Below are positions 18,399-27,415 of a stretch of 64,000 nt of DNA, piece by piece. Numbering within the stretch: the stretch's first letter is position 1; every line of letters starts with the position of its first letter. The translations under genes and the position numbers were made by a program. Origin of the DNA: SZUA-100 sp965248135 (GTDB taxonomy: Bacteria; Pseudomonadota; Alphaproteobacteria; Rhizobiales; Rhizobiaceae). The notes below the pieces were generated by a model that did no database searches, had not been told where the DNA came from, and saw only the letters and a program-made list of their open reading frames with translations. Location: the NCBI GenBank assembly GCA_965248135.1, contig CBDFIN010000008.1, positions 62,001 through 126,000 on the forward strand. Reading direction: 5' to 3'.

Positions 18399-18563
18399 TG
18401 GTTCGGTGCCAACATTTGCATCCCTTTGCAGCACCCTTATTTACAAATGTTGGAATCAAAAGAACCACTAGCAAGATATTGAATCTAGTGGAATTTTCGA
18501 ATTTGACATTTGAAAATGAATGAAGCTGTAAGTGGGTACCAAATGTCAAATTCATTCCACTAG
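18395..18563. repeat. paired palindromic repeat, locus 1 (two inverted hairpins)
   Basis: Two hairpin units, 18395-18471 (77 bp) and 18485-18563 (79 bp), joined by the 13-nt linker CAAGATATTGAAT. Each is bounded by CTAGTGG and CCACTAG. Unit 1 pairs CTAGTGGTTC with GAACCACTAG and CCAACATTTG with CAAATGTTGG, leaving AAAA bulged on the 3' arm; unit 2 pairs CTAGTGGAAT with ATTCCACTAG and GAATTTGACATTTG with its complement, with TTTC bulged on the 5' arm. Unit 2 therefore resembles unit 1 in inverted orientation. The repeat lies between two convergent genes and supplies the TAG stop of both. Confidence 0.92.
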
Positions 18564-19876
18564 CTGGGATGAGAGTTCATCGCAGCGGAATTTGTCATTA
18601 TAGTGATTAATACAACAAATATCGATATAAGTGCCATATTCCAGGTTTGCCACATTGAATGGGTCGCCAAGATATACAGTTCTAACATGGCGACACCTGC
18701 AATAGCAGAAGGAATCATCGTCGGGCTCATACTTCTAAATTTTCGCCACGCGAAAATAAGCAAACCAAACACAGTTAATACCCCTGGCAACCCCAGATCA
18801 AGCCATAGCTGAAGGTACATATTGTGCGGGTGCCAAATACTGGATGGAGTGTAGTGTGCATTAGCGATTTCTATATGATTAAGGTACCTTGAGCTATCAA
18901 TGCCGTATCCAAGAAGTGGGGATTCAAGTATTTTTCTTGAAATGCCATCCCATATCTCAGCCCTGATTAAAAAAATGGGCGTATTGGTTAGCCTAAAATT
19001 TGGAGCAACCACATACCACAGCTGAAAAATCCAGGGCGCGGATAGCAAAACAACACAAATTGAGCCAAAGGTCACGTTTGTAACTAGTCTCGGTAGTTTG
19101 TGCGCAAGCACAAACACAAGCATTGCAACTAGCAGACCATATTGCACCGTTTCGCTATCAACGTGTTTGACAGCAAAATGCCAGCCATCTTTCTGGCGCC
19201 ACGATCCAAGAATAATCAGACTTAAAAACCATGTGAATGCGGCCAGCGAAGTTGTCAGGTAAAATGTCAATTTTTTTCGATCTATGCTGAAGCCTGCAAC
19301 AAATAGAAGAATTGATATTATCTCGAGATTTCTGGTAAGTTTATATATATACAGGTGAATGAATACTCTTTTTGGTGGAAATGGTTGGTCTTCATAATAA
19401 TAACCCAATATTGTCTCGAGCAATAAGAAACTTAACGAAATAACAATTCCCACAAATAAGATTTTTGTAAGTGTGTTTATGTTTATATAATGACAATTTG
19501 TAACAAAAAAACAAATTAAAAATGTAAACAATATAAATATAAAAGGTTTTACTAATATCCTTGCTTCGTATTGATTTGAAAAAATAGTATTTAAACTTCC
19601 TACGAAGATTACTAATATTAATAATGCTAAAAGATGAAATATGTTTTGTCCAACAACAGCGCTAATGGATTTCCGAGCCGAAGATTTACTAATTAGCAAA
19701 ATGGCGGCAGCTAATGCTGTTGCGAAAAATGGAATTTGCAAAGCCTTGTCGCTAAATAACGTTATGCAACCGGGCAATAATCCCAAGCTTATATAAAATA
19801 CCAAAGTAAATAAATCATCAAAGTTGGTGTATTTATATAATTTAATATGAAAAAATGTCTTAACTTCACGAAGCAT
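18560..19876 (-). CDS. O-antigen ligase / Wzy-type polysaccharide membrane protein
   Basis: Polytopic membrane protein of 438 residues with about eleven predicted TM helices. The large loop before the C-terminal helices contains WHPHNMYLQLWLDLGLPG, the conserved H-x-x-N block of the WaaL/Wzy (O-antigen ligase/polymerase) family, preceded by GYGIDSSRYL. Likely acts in surface polysaccharide assembly at the inner membrane. ATG at 19876 with AGGA upstream. The DNA is visibly richer in A+T than the core genes to the left, suggesting acquired DNA. The TAG stop is formed by the CTAG edge of the palindromic repeat (18560-18563). Confidence 0.82.
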   Translation of the reverse strand: MLREVKTFFHIKLYKYTNFDDLFTLVFYISLGLLPGCITLFSDKALQIPFFATALAAAILLISKSSARKSISAVVGQNIFHLLALLILVIFVGSLNTIFSNQYEARILVKPFIFILFTFLICFFVTNCHYININTLTKILFVGIVISLSFLLLETILGYYYEDQPFPPKRVFIHLYIYKLTRNLEIISILLFVAGFSIDRKKLTFYLTTSLAAFTWFLSLIILGSWRQKDGWHFAVKHVDSETVQYGLLVAMLVFVLAHKLPRLVTNVTFGSICVVLLSAPWIFQLWYVVAPNFRLTNTPIFLIRAEIWDGISRKILESPLLGYGIDSSRYLNHIEIANAHYTPSSIWHPHNMYLQLWLDLGLPGVLTVFGLLIFAWRKFRSMSPTMIPSAIAGVAMLELYILATHSMWQTWNMALISIFVVLITIMTNSAAMNSHPS

Positions 19877-20048
19877 TAACTAATTTTCCTGATGTAATCA
19901 GCCGAAACTGATTAGTATATACATACCAATAAAACGAATATACGTTGTCTCATCTCGGTTCATTTTTGCCGCTCTGCATTCAAACCCTTGCCCCTACGCG
20001 CTCTGGGATCTGTTGATAAATTCTGAGTCAATTCTGTTCCTTGACTAA

Positions 20049-20217
20049 CTAGTGGTCTGGCCGAAACGCTTGAATCCCTTTTCAGCACGTTCTTTTTCAA
20101 GCGTTTTGGCCACAAAGACCACTAGCAACTTATTGAATTCTAGTGGTTCTTACGATTCCAGCATTTGCCATAAGTACGAGCCGCTGGCGGATGCAAATGT
20201 TGGCACAGAACCACTAG
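20049..20217. repeat. paired palindromic repeat, locus 2 (divergent stems)
   Basis: Same architecture as locus 1 with different sequence. Unit 1, 20049-20125 (77 bp): CTAGTGGTCT pairs with AGACCACTAG, GGCCGAAACGCTTGAA with TTCAAGCGTTTTGGCC, and ACAA is bulged on the 3' arm. Linker CAACTTATTGAATT (14 nt). Unit 2, 20140-20217 (78 bp): CTAGTGGTTC pairs with GAACCACTAG, the inner stem matches around CATTTG/CAAATG, and TTAC is bulged on the 5' arm. Loop sequences keep a CAGC core and a CTTATT-like end. Base changes that preserve pairing relative to locus 1 show selection for, or copying of, structure. Confidence 0.88.
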
Positions 20218-20654
20218 AATGACCACAGTTGAAACGCGCGCGGGGTGCTGTGGTGCATTGGGCAAGCGCGGTTCGATGGTGGATGCCAGCCAATCGGAAA
20301 CCCAAAGGCACGGGCGTTTTTTGCACCAAAGTCTGCGCATCGCCGCGTGAGCGTACCGCAGGTATCAAAACGTCAACAGCGCCAAACCAAATCCTTTGGA
20401 AACTCCGGTCAAATGAGTCAATATCAACTTCCCTTGTTATATTTGGGTGATCGGTTATTTGAGATTGAGACGATGTCATATCCTGGCGGAAATTCTAGTC
20501 TGCACCCTGTTGTGTCAAATTGATAATTTTGTCAAGAAAGGCATTGCCATATTGGGCAATCGTGGTCCCACTACCTATGGATTAAGGAGACTGTTAACTA
20601 ATTATAGATGAATTGGTTCTGCCAGACATGGAATTTGGTTAACAGGAGATTACC
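20218..20654. other. unassigned region
   Basis: Short frames are open on both strands. A minus-strand frame (20150-20479) would encode about 109 residues and runs through repeat unit 2, so it is probably not a native gene; no family is recognised. The region may be remains of a gene interrupted by the repeat, or spacer left by IS activity. No RNA gene is visible. Confidence 0.35.
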
Positions 20655-21082
20655 ATGTCTGATATGCATTGCAAGAAGTGTGGCTGCTTTCACTATGTCA
20701 AGAACGGCTTTGGGGTCTGGCGAACCCATGATCCTTGTTCAGGGCGAACTCTGGCCCGGGAACTGGGTCGGCGTGATGCTGAAACGGCCCGAAAACTTCT
20801 CGATAAAGTCGGCATCGAAGGTAAAACCTTCGTCACCGACGACTGGGAGGGCTGTCACCGGGTGATCTCAAAACAGCAACTGTTCACAGGCAAAGACCTG
20901 ACTTTCCCATCGAACAGAACAATTCCAGCATCCGCCACCACCTTGCCCGGTTTCGCCGAAGATCAAAAGTTACCTTGCGCAGCCGCCACATGGTTGACAG
21001 TTCACTGACCCCTTTCCACCACCTTTATAAAGACCAAGGCTTTGAAAAATATCAGCAAATCTTCCTGTCTATATTTGGTTAA
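20655..21082 (+). pseudogene. IS1-family transposase remnant
   Basis: The N-terminus CKKCGCFHYVKNG is the zinc-ribbon of IS1-type InsA; directly after it the reading jumps to an InsB-like region (RTLARELGRRDAETARKLL ... TFVTDDWEGCHRVISKQ), so the middle is deleted. A frameshift follows near 20910: the second frame continues with an IS1-like SSIRHHLARFRRRSKVTLRS segment and ends in FLSIFG before TAA at 21082. At least one deletion and one frameshift make it inactive. No clear terminal inverted repeats were found. Confidence 0.75.
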
Positions 21083-21371
21083 GTGTCTCCAAAAATTCCG
21101 ATAGATAGCTACTTCAACAATTATTCCAACGCACTTAATACCGGCTGCATTTGGTATGAGGTGCAAGAGACATCACAAGCAGGGTGCGGTTCTTTCAAGT
21201 CATTTTCGTTGAATGGCGTGGGAGTGCTGAAGTATTCTGAAACAAGGCCTGGTTTTCATTGCGTGTTTCAATAAATTACCATAAACGGGGCTCACTTTTC
21301 GATTCAGTGACCTAATACCAAGAGAAGTTAATATTGATTTTGTCCTATCTCAGTAGCAAAGAGCAAATTAG

Positions 21372-22577
21372 ATGCGATTAGCAATTAGCGGTGCCCTGGG
21401 TTTTTTGGGGCCTCTTTTGATTCCATTGCTTCGAGATGCGGACATAGATCTGATCCTGATCAGCCAAGAAAAAAGCGAAATTTCAAGTGTTTTTGAGCAC
21501 GGTTACATTGTACACTCATATGACGAACTCGACGTTGCTCTTGCTCAGGTTGATGCAGTCCTGCATCTGGCTGTTGTAAATAGCGATGGCTCTGACTCAC
21601 TTGAAGAATTCAAGAAAGTTAACGTTCACCAATTTGACTTGGTGTTGAAAACGTGTCAGCGTTCAAAAATAGAGCAACTAGTGTTTGTAAAATCTCTGCA
21701 AATAGAGCGTGACATAGAATCAGACTATGTTGTTCACAATAAACGTGCCTCGGATATGTTAACCAAACAATCTGGCAATGTAAATATTACAACATTAATA
21801 TTACCAGATGTATATGATGAAAAAACTTATTCAGGAAATTTGAAGAAACTTTTGTTCGTTCCCAAATTACTGCGAGGAATTGCTTTTAAAATACTGGCAA
21901 TGTTCTCACCATTAGTTCACAAAGATCTGGTTGTAAAGACTGTTTTGGACAGTCTGCGCTGTCAAAAATATGGTCGTTATTACGTTAGCGATCGGCAAAT
22001 GAACAACCAGATATTTGCATTTGTCATCCGAGCCATCGATTTGTCGTTCTGTGCTGGTGTCATTTTCTTGTTCTGGTGGCTCCTAGTTGCGGTTTGGTTA
22101 TTGGTAGCATTCACATCATCAGGACCCGGTCTCTTGGCGCAAAAACGCATAGGTAAAAATGGAGAAATCTTCACTTGCTACAAGTTTCGGACAATGCTTC
22201 AGGGTACAAAACTTGCTGGCACACATGAGGTCCCTGCCTCCAACCTGACCGGAGTTGGAAAAGTCATTCGAAAATTCAAGATCGACGAGCTGCCACAAAT
22301 TTGGAACATTCTGCGAAACGAGATGAGCCTTGTGGGGCCACGCCCATGCTTGCCTGTACAGCAGGAATTGATTGAAGCTCGGACCGGATTTGGCGTTCTT
22401 GACGTAAAATGTGGCCTTACAGGCCTCTCCCAGATACGAGATATCGATATGAGTGATCCACTGAAACTGGCTGAAGCCGATGCCAAGTACCTTGCAATCC
22501 GCACACTCGGGCTGGATCTAAAAATCATCTTACAAACCTTTTTTGGGGCCGGGTTTGCCGATCGTATCGGCAAATAG
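21372..22577 (+). CDS. hybrid sugar epimerase / phosphoglycosyl transferase
   Basis: Two-domain protein of 401 residues. Residues 1 to ~215 form a compact NAD-dependent epimerase/dehydratase-like domain (G7-x-x-G10-x-x-G13 loop GALGFLG; VDAVLHLAVVN), short for the family and with only a degenerate active-site Tyr region. A membrane segment (~220-252) leads into a bacterial sugar transferase domain of the PglC/WcaJ type: LLAQKRIGKNGEIFTCYKFRTM, FKIDELPQIWNIL (catalytic Asp-Glu), and MSLVGPRP. The second half should attach a sugar-1-phosphate to undecaprenyl phosphate, the first step of a surface glycan; the first half may make the sugar. Such fusions are known in rhizobial-type genomes. With the WaaL/Wzy-like gene it outlines a small polysaccharide locus. 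Confidence 0.85.
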   Translation: MRLAISGALGFLGPLLIPLLRDADIDLILISQEKSEISSVFEHGYIVHSYDELDVALAQVDAVLHLAVVNSDGSDSLEEFKKVNVHQFDLVLKTCQRSKIEQLVFVKSLQIERDIESDYVVHNKRASDMLTKQSGNVNITTLILPDVYDEKTYSGNLKKLLFVPKLLRGIAFKILAMFSPLVHKDLVVKTVLDSLRCQKYGRYYVSDRQMNNQIFAFVIRAIDLSFCAGVIFLFWWLLVAVWLLVAFTSSGPGLLAQKRIGKNGEIFTCYKFRTMLQGTKLAGTHEVPASNLTGVGKVIRKFKIDELPQIWNILRNEMSLVGPRPCLPVQQELIEARTGFGVLDVKCGLTGLSQIRDIDMSDPLKLAEADAKYLAIRTLGLDLKIILQTFFGAGFADRIGK

Positions 22578-22839
22578 GCTGGTCCGCTTAGTCCAAATTT
22601 TTACTCAGTATTCATCAGGAGTTTGGTAAATTTCTCTTATGGGAGATCAACCATGGTGCCTGTCCTGCTGATCTCCGGGCCCGGCTGTCAATGAGCATTT
22701 AAAACTGACCCGGGTTTTGCATTTAAAATTGACCCGCCCAGCTTGTGCCAAAACCGGGTAATATTGTCTCATTGATGTCTTGGAGGGTTGCGCTGCGGAG
22801 TGGCTCCCACATGGCAGACGCAGCAGTGCGGGCCTGTGG
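22578..22839. other. intergenic region with hairpin and IS21-type end repeats
   Basis: Holds a hairpin with a perfect 8-bp stem (GGAGATCA at 22642-22649, TGATCTCC at 22669-22676). At 22691-22740 two direct repeats of GCATTTAAAAYTGACCCG mark the multiple terminal repeats typical of an IS21 element end. No gene. Confidence 0.55.
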
Positions 22840-23112
22840 TCAAGCCGGGCTTTGAATGTTCGTGGTTTTATGCATTTTCTTGTTACGACTTTGAGAGAAC
22901 CGGTATGAGTTGTTGCCGGTCTCACAGATCGAGCAATGATTGGTAATCTGGTCAAGCAGCGCGGTTGTCATCTTGGCATCACCAAAGACGGAGACCTATT
23001 CGCCGAACTCCAGATTGGTGGTAATAATGACACTGGTATTTTCATAGAGCTTGCTAATCAGATGAGAGAGCAGTGCTCCACCTGACTTGGGGAATGGAAT
23101 ATAGCCCGTTCG
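22840..23112 (-). pseudogene. IS21-family istB remnant
   Basis: C-terminal part of an IstB ATPase helper: IPFPKSGGALLSHLISKLYE, SVIITTNLEFGE, then after an in-frame TAG (22996-22998, in place of the conserved Trp) VSVFGDAKMTTALLDQITNH and a normal C-terminus ending at a TGA (22840-22842). The 5' half is missing; the sequence changes to unrelated DNA near 23113. Together with the end repeats at 22691-22740 this is the distal end of a decayed IS21 element. Confidence 0.8.
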
Positions 23113-23227
23113 GCGGACAAACATGGGTCCCGTCCATGTTTGCTTTACCCGCCTCACCATCGATAATGAGACAATGTGAACCGCCCCGGTTTTACCGGAG
23201 GCTCCAAAGATAGGATGACTTGGAGCT

Positions 23228-23602
23228 ATGGAAAAGAACAAGAGATCGAAGAGATATTCACCTGAAGTGCGTGCGCGTGCCGTTCGGATGGTGTTGGAAC
23301 ATCAACAAAATTATGACAGTCAGTGGTCGGCGATTTCTGCTATTGCACCCAAAATTGGCTGCACGGCAGAAACGCTTCGCAAATGGCTTCGTCAGGAAGA
23401 GACGGACACTGGCTTGCGTGATGGCGTTACAAGCGATGAGCGTGAGCGCATCAAAGCGCTGGAGCGCGAAGTCCGGGAATTACGTCAGGCCAATGAAATT
23501 CTCAGGAAAGCGTCTCGCGTTGACCTTGTCACTCGAACCAATGGCGTTTTGGCGGTCAACTTTGCCCAGGCGGAGCGAGCCATGATTGTGGGCGCCCACT
23601 GA
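23228..23602 (+). CDS. IS3-A OrfA (copy 1)
   Basis: 124-residue OrfA of an IS3-family element: N-terminal helix-turn-helix (RYSPEVRARAVRMVLEHQQN ... IGCTAETLRKWLRQEE) and a leucine-zipper-like helix (IKALEREVRELRQANEILRKAS) used for multimerisation with OrfAB. The C-terminal segment after KAS is longer than in IS3-B and lacks the usual ending, suggesting a modified junction with OrfB. Identical in layout to copy 2. Confidence 0.85.
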   Translation: MEKNKRSKRYSPEVRARAVRMVLEHQQNYDSQWSAISAIAPKIGCTAETLRKWLRQEETDTGLRDGVTSDERERIKALEREVRELRQANEILRKASRVDLVTRTNGVLAVNFAQAERAMIVGAH

Positions 23603-23677
23603 GAAGATGAAGATGTTTATCGATGATCATCGTGATGATCACGGGCCACTGTTATATTCTGGCCAATCTGCAAGGTT

Positions 23678-24535
23678 TTGCCGATTGCCCCTTCAACATA
23701 TCATTCCCATGCAGCTATTGCCCGTGATCCCGGTCTGGCCAGTGATCGCGCCAAACGTGATGCAGAGTTGCGCCCTGAGGTCCAGCGTGTTTGGGATGAC
23801 AATCATGAAGTTTACGGGGTGCGCAAAGTCTGGCGACAGATGCAGCGAGAGGATTTTGATGTCGCGCGTTGTACTGTGGAGCGGTTGATGAAACAGCTTG
23901 GAATACAGGGCGTTATCAGAGGAAAAATCCTCAAGACAACCCACAGCAATCCTTCCGCCCCGTGTCCACGCGACCATGTGAACAGAAAATTCAACGCTCC
24001 TGCACCCAATATGCTGTGGGTGAGTGATTTTACCTTTGTCTCAACCTGGCAGGGATTTGCCTATGTTGCTTTTATCATCGATGTATTTGCCCGCCGGATT
24101 GTTGGCTGGCGCGTGTCACGCTCTGCCAAAACCGATTTCGTCTTGGATGCTTTGGAACAGGCTCTTTATGATCGACGGCCGGTTCAACAAGACGGGCTGA
24201 TCCATCACAGTGACCGGGGTGTTCAGTATGTCTCGATCCGCTACACCGAGCGGTTGGCCGAGGCCGGGATTGAGCCATCCGTTGGCAGTGTCGGCGACTC
24301 ATATGACAACGCCTTGGCTGAAACCATTAATGGACTTTACAAGGCCGAAGTCATTCATCGAAAGAGTTCATGGCGCAGCATTGACGACGTTGAAATGGCA
24401 ACCCTCAAATGGGTTGACTGGTTCAACAATCGTCGCCTGCTGGAGCCAATCGGAAATATTCCACCCGCTGAAGCAGAGGAGCTGTACTATGCACAGATAA
24501 ACCAGCTAGCCCGGATTATTCATCAGGGTGCCTAA
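23678..24535 (+). CDS. IS3-A OrfB, integrase core (copy 1, altered C-terminus)
   Basis: DDE transposase catalytic subunit (rve integrase core): NMLWVSDFTFVSTWQGF (first Asp), LIHHSDRGVQYVS (second Asp) and DSYDNALAETINGLYKAEVI (Glu). Upstream of the called start the OrfB frame is broken between about 23640 and 23670; the stretch FIDDHRDDHG lies in another frame. IS1380 inserted just before the natural end, so the last residues ELVA of copy 2 are replaced by ARIIHQGA read from the inserted element. Activity is doubtful. Confidence 0.75.
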   Translation: MPIAPSTYHSHAAIARDPGLASDRAKRDAELRPEVQRVWDDNHEVYGVRKVWRQMQREDFDVARCTVERLMKQLGIQGVIRGKILKTTHSNPSAPCPRDHVNRKFNAPAPNMLWVSDFTFVSTWQGFAYVAFIIDVFARRIVGWRVSRSAKTDFVLDALEQALYDRRPVQQDGLIHHSDRGVQYVSIRYTERLAEAGIEPSVGSVGDSYDNALAETINGLYKAEVIHRKSSWRSIDDVEMATLKWVDWFNNRRLLEPIGNIPPAEAEELYYAQINQLARIIHQGA

Positions 24536-24536
24536 T

Positions 24537-25780
24537 CAGGGCTGTTCAACGCTAATTACTTGTATCGGTAATCGAGCACTCTGGTGAAGTCGAGGGCGTT
24601 GCGCCACAGGGCGTCTGCGATGTTTTGTTCGCCGTTGGCACGCAGGATATTAAGTGCGAAACTGCGCGCTCTGGCGAAGATGCCGGGGTTGGTGCGAATG
24701 CGGCTGGCGTCCTCCAGCATCGAGACATCGCGGACATAATGATTTCTGTTCTCGATACTCCAGTGGCTGCGAATGGCTTGCGCCGCTTTCTTCGCGCTGA
24801 CGGGCGCGGAGCAGACGTAAAAGCAGGTCTCCTCGCGACAGTTCCACATCCCGGTTTTGGCGCTGCGGAGAAATGTCACTCTCGTCACACGGATGATACG
24901 CACGATGAGCCCGTTCCAGCCGGTTTGTTTAAGCGCCTGAGCGGCATCGAAAACCTCGACAATGCGGGTCTCGACGCGCATGCGCTTGCCTCTGTCGATG
25001 GTTTCATGACGAGCCAGCGGCAGTTCTCTTTCGCCGACAGCCTCGATTATTCGCAGCAGACCGGGCTGATTTTCCTTAAGTTGAACAATGAGATGGCTTT
25101 TCGCCTCCCGGGCCGCCCGGAAAGTTTTTTTTAACAGTGCATGGCGTCCATCGTAAACAGCCGGCCGGTAAGCGCCAGCGCTTTGATCATCGCTTGCGCG
25201 GCGGGGATTTCATTGCTCTTCTCGTCCACCTCCAGGTGCCCCAATATCAGCGCGTCATCGACCGCAAAAGCGCTTAGAACATGGGCCGCCTTGCGGTCGT
25301 TAAAGGCATCGAAACTGTGCCGCAGCGTCTTGCCGTCAATCGCGACAACCGGCATCGCTTCCACGTCTTCACCCCGTTCGCTACCGCACAATTGCGCAGC
25401 ATGCTGGCGGAAAACCAGCTCCACCTTGCCACCATCAAGCCCGTGCAGGATGGTTCGCACGGCACTATAAGCCGGCGCGCGCTCCCAGCCGAAGCCGAAT
25501 GCCCCATTGAGGTGCTCGCGATGAGCCTCGATGAAGCGATGGACCTTGCGATAGGACGTCGCCCCGGACAAAATCGCCAGGATCGTCGCCAGCATCACCG
25601 GACCAAGCTGCCATTTCTTGCCCTGCGCCCGGCGTGGGTCAGGGATCGTCGATAAAAGTTCCAGGAATTTCAATGTCATGAGTGCATCCTCCGAATCAAA
25701 TACACTCCTATAGATTCAGACAAATACCGCTTTGGGAATCCCCCAGACAACCATCAAGCATTTAGCGTTGAACAGCCCTG
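24537..25780 (-). mobile_element. ISAs1-A element, copy 1
   Basis: 1244-bp ISAs1-family element with ends CAGGGCTGTTCAACGCTAA and its complement. Perfect 10-bp target duplication GGTGCCTAAT at 24527-24536 and 25781-25790. It landed 27 bases inside the left end of IS1380 copy 1. Confidence 0.95.
24556..25679 (-). pseudogene. ISAs1-A transposase, frame-broken (copy 1)
   Basis: ISAs1-family DDE transposase read from 25679 down. The N-terminal half (FLELLSTIPDPRRAQGK ... VAIDGKTLRHSFD ... LFTMDAMHC) ends in TAA at an A8 tract; the C-terminal half (RVETRIVEVFDAAQAL ... HWSIENRNHYVRDV ... RSFALNILRANGEQ) continues in the -1 frame. Rejoined it would be about 370 residues. The second copy has the same break at the same place. 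Confidence 0.85.
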
Positions 25781-25883
25781 GGTGCCTAATATAGCTGGCG
25801 GGCATGGATCAAGCTGTTGAAATAGCGTGTGATTTCGGTGTTTGAACAAGATCATTCACCCTCAGCAGAAAATCCGGCCCGCC

Positions 25884-27218
25884 ATGCAAGAAGATAACCT
25901 GTTTCTCCCCGGTTTGTCACCTTTAGGGCGGCACGAAATATCTGCCCGGTTTGATGGTGGCGCTTTGTCATCTGATGGCGGTGTGTTGATACTGCGCGAG
26001 ATCGAGCGAAAGCTGAACTTTGCCGGTATGATTGCTTCCTGCTTGCATGACGAGCGCGATGCGGGGCGCACCATCCATTCCCAGACCACCATGATCCGCA
26101 CCCGCATGTTTGCAATAGCTTGCGGCTATGAAGACTGTGATGACCTTGATGAGTTGCGCCATGATCCGGCACTGAAGATTGCCTGCGAGCGACTGCCGGA
26201 AAGTGGATGCGCGTTAGCATCCCAGCCAACCTTGTCGCGGCTGGAAAACACGCCGTCCTGGCGGGAGCTTGGCCGCATGGGGTTGGCCCTGATTGACCTG
26301 TTCTGCGACAGTTTTAGCGCCGTGCCTGGTCATATTGTTCTGGATATTGATGATACCACGGACCGCACATATGGCGATCAGCAGCTTTGCCTGTTCAACA
26401 CCCATGCGCAAGGATACTGCTTTCAGCCTATTCATATTTATGATGCTGCATCGGGCAAGCCGGTGTGCTTTTTATTGCGGCCCGGCAAACGGCCTTCGGG
26501 CGAGGAAGCAGCCCGGATTTTACGCCATGTCATTCGTCGTATCCGGCACAACTGGCCCCGCACTGTCATCACCGTGCGCGGTGACGGGCACTACGGAACA
26601 CCAGAGGTCATGGATCTTCTGGAGCAACACGGTTGTTTCTACATCTTCGGCCTGCCGGGCAACAACAGGCTAAAGACGCTCTCCCATCCATGGAGTGAGG
26701 ATGTTGCTGTTCGTCGGGCATTGAGCGGCAAAGACAAGGTGCGTCGTTTCTTCCAAATTCGTTACGGTGCCAAAAGCTGGTCAAAGGAGCGCAAGGTCAT
26801 CGCCCGTGTTGAGGCAACCAAATTGGGCAGCGATACCCGCTTCATCGTCACCAATCTGCCAGGGCGGGCCAAGCATCTTTATGAGAAGGTCTATTGTGCA
26901 CGCGGAAAAATGGAAAACCTGATCAAGGAACACAAACTCTACACCAACAGAACCTCCTGCCACCGCTGGGAAGCCAATCAGTTCCGGTTGTTTCTGCACA
27001 CCGGTGCTTACTGGCTGTTATTATTATTGCGCGGGGCAGCCCCAAAACGTTCGCGGTTTAGAACCGCCACCTTCGAGACCATCCGGCGCACATTCCTGAA
27101 AATCGCGGTGCGTATTGAACAGTTGAAATCGAGGATTAAAATTGCCCTGCCTTCAGCTTACCCGCACCGGCCAATGCTCATATTGCTGATGAAACGCATC
27201 AACGCCCAGAGCCCGTAA
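25884..27218 (+). CDS. IS1380-family transposase (copy 1)
   Basis: 444-residue DDE transposase of the IS1380 family: FDGGALSSDGGVLILREIERKL at the N-terminus, DIDDTTDRTYGDQQL (first catalytic Asp region), TVRGDGHYGTPEVMDLLE (second Asp) and the C-terminal ENLIKEHKLY containing the expected Glu. The frame is intact. The ATG at 25884 is preferred over an upstream in-frame TTG. The frame differs from copy 2 at only a few residues. Confidence 0.92.
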   Translation: MQEDNLFLPGLSPLGRHEISARFDGGALSSDGGVLILREIERKLNFAGMIASCLHDERDAGRTIHSQTTMIRTRMFAIACGYEDCDDLDELRHDPALKIACERLPESGCALASQPTLSRLENTPSWRELGRMGLALIDLFCDSFSAVPGHIVLDIDDTTDRTYGDQQLCLFNTHAQGYCFQPIHIYDAASGKPVCFLLRPGKRPSGEEAARILRHVIRRIRHNWPRTVITVRGDGHYGTPEVMDLLEQHGCFYIFGLPGNNRLKTLSHPWSEDVAVRRALSGKDKVRRFFQIRYGAKSWSKERKVIARVEATKLGSDTRFIVTNLPGRAKHLYEKVYCARGKMENLIKEHKLYTNRTSCHRWEANQFRLFLHTGAYWLLLLLRGAAPKRSRFRTATFETIRRTFLKIAVRIEQLKSRIKIALPSAYPHRPMLILLMKRINAQSP

Positions 27219-27415
27219 TCAACGCGGCATGAGCCGATGATTACCCCCCAACAACAACCCTCAACGCGTATTCCAAGTTCAAATCAAGTCACCGCCGTCA
27301 ACACGGCTAATCCCTCACGCCAGGATGAAACCGGATATGTGTGGTGAATAATTCGGGTTAGAATTAGTCGCATAAACAAACTAATCAGCCTCCGGTAAAC
27401 CCGGGGCGGTTCAAA

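Larger units (their letters stand above)
24510..27357 (+). mobile_element. IS1380-family element, copy 1 (carries nested ISAs1-A)
   Basis: Ends CCCGGATTATTCATCA (24510) and the complement of CCCGAATTATTCACCA (27357) are imperfect inverted repeats. Flanks are CTAG (24506-24509) and TTAG (27358-27361); the uninterrupted IS3-A copy 2 reads TTAG here, so this is a 4-bp target duplication with one later change. Subtracting the ISAs1-A copy and its 10-bp duplication leaves 1594 bp, equal to copy 2. Confidence 0.92.
23177..27413 (+). mobile_element. IS3-A, copy 1 (carries nested IS1380 and ISAs1-A)
   Basis: IS3-family element bounded by inverted ends TGAACCGCCCCGG...ACCGGAGGCT (left at 23177) and its complement ending at 27413. 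Removing the IS1380 copy (24510-27357) and one 4-base duplication leaves exactly 1385 bp, the same length as copy 2. No clear 3-bp target duplication flanks it, so at least one outer junction has been rearranged. Confidence 0.9.

Noticed and set aside
18395..18563. Classic intrinsic terminator between convergent genes
   Set aside because: The stems are strong but no U-run follows at the right place, and the same structure recurs elsewhere as a dispersed repeat, so it is listed as a repeat; a terminator role remains possible.
18395..18563. MITE derived from one of the IS families in the window
   Set aside because: No IS in the window has CTAGTGG-type ends, and the inner stems vary between loci, unlike simple deletion derivatives.
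20150..20479. 109-codon minus-strand frame
   Set aside because: It runs through repeat unit 2 at locus 2 and resembles no known family; more likely spacer or gene remains.
21083..21371. 63-codon frame after the IS1 remnant
   Set aside because: No family, no ribosome binding site, and composition like the surrounding spacer.
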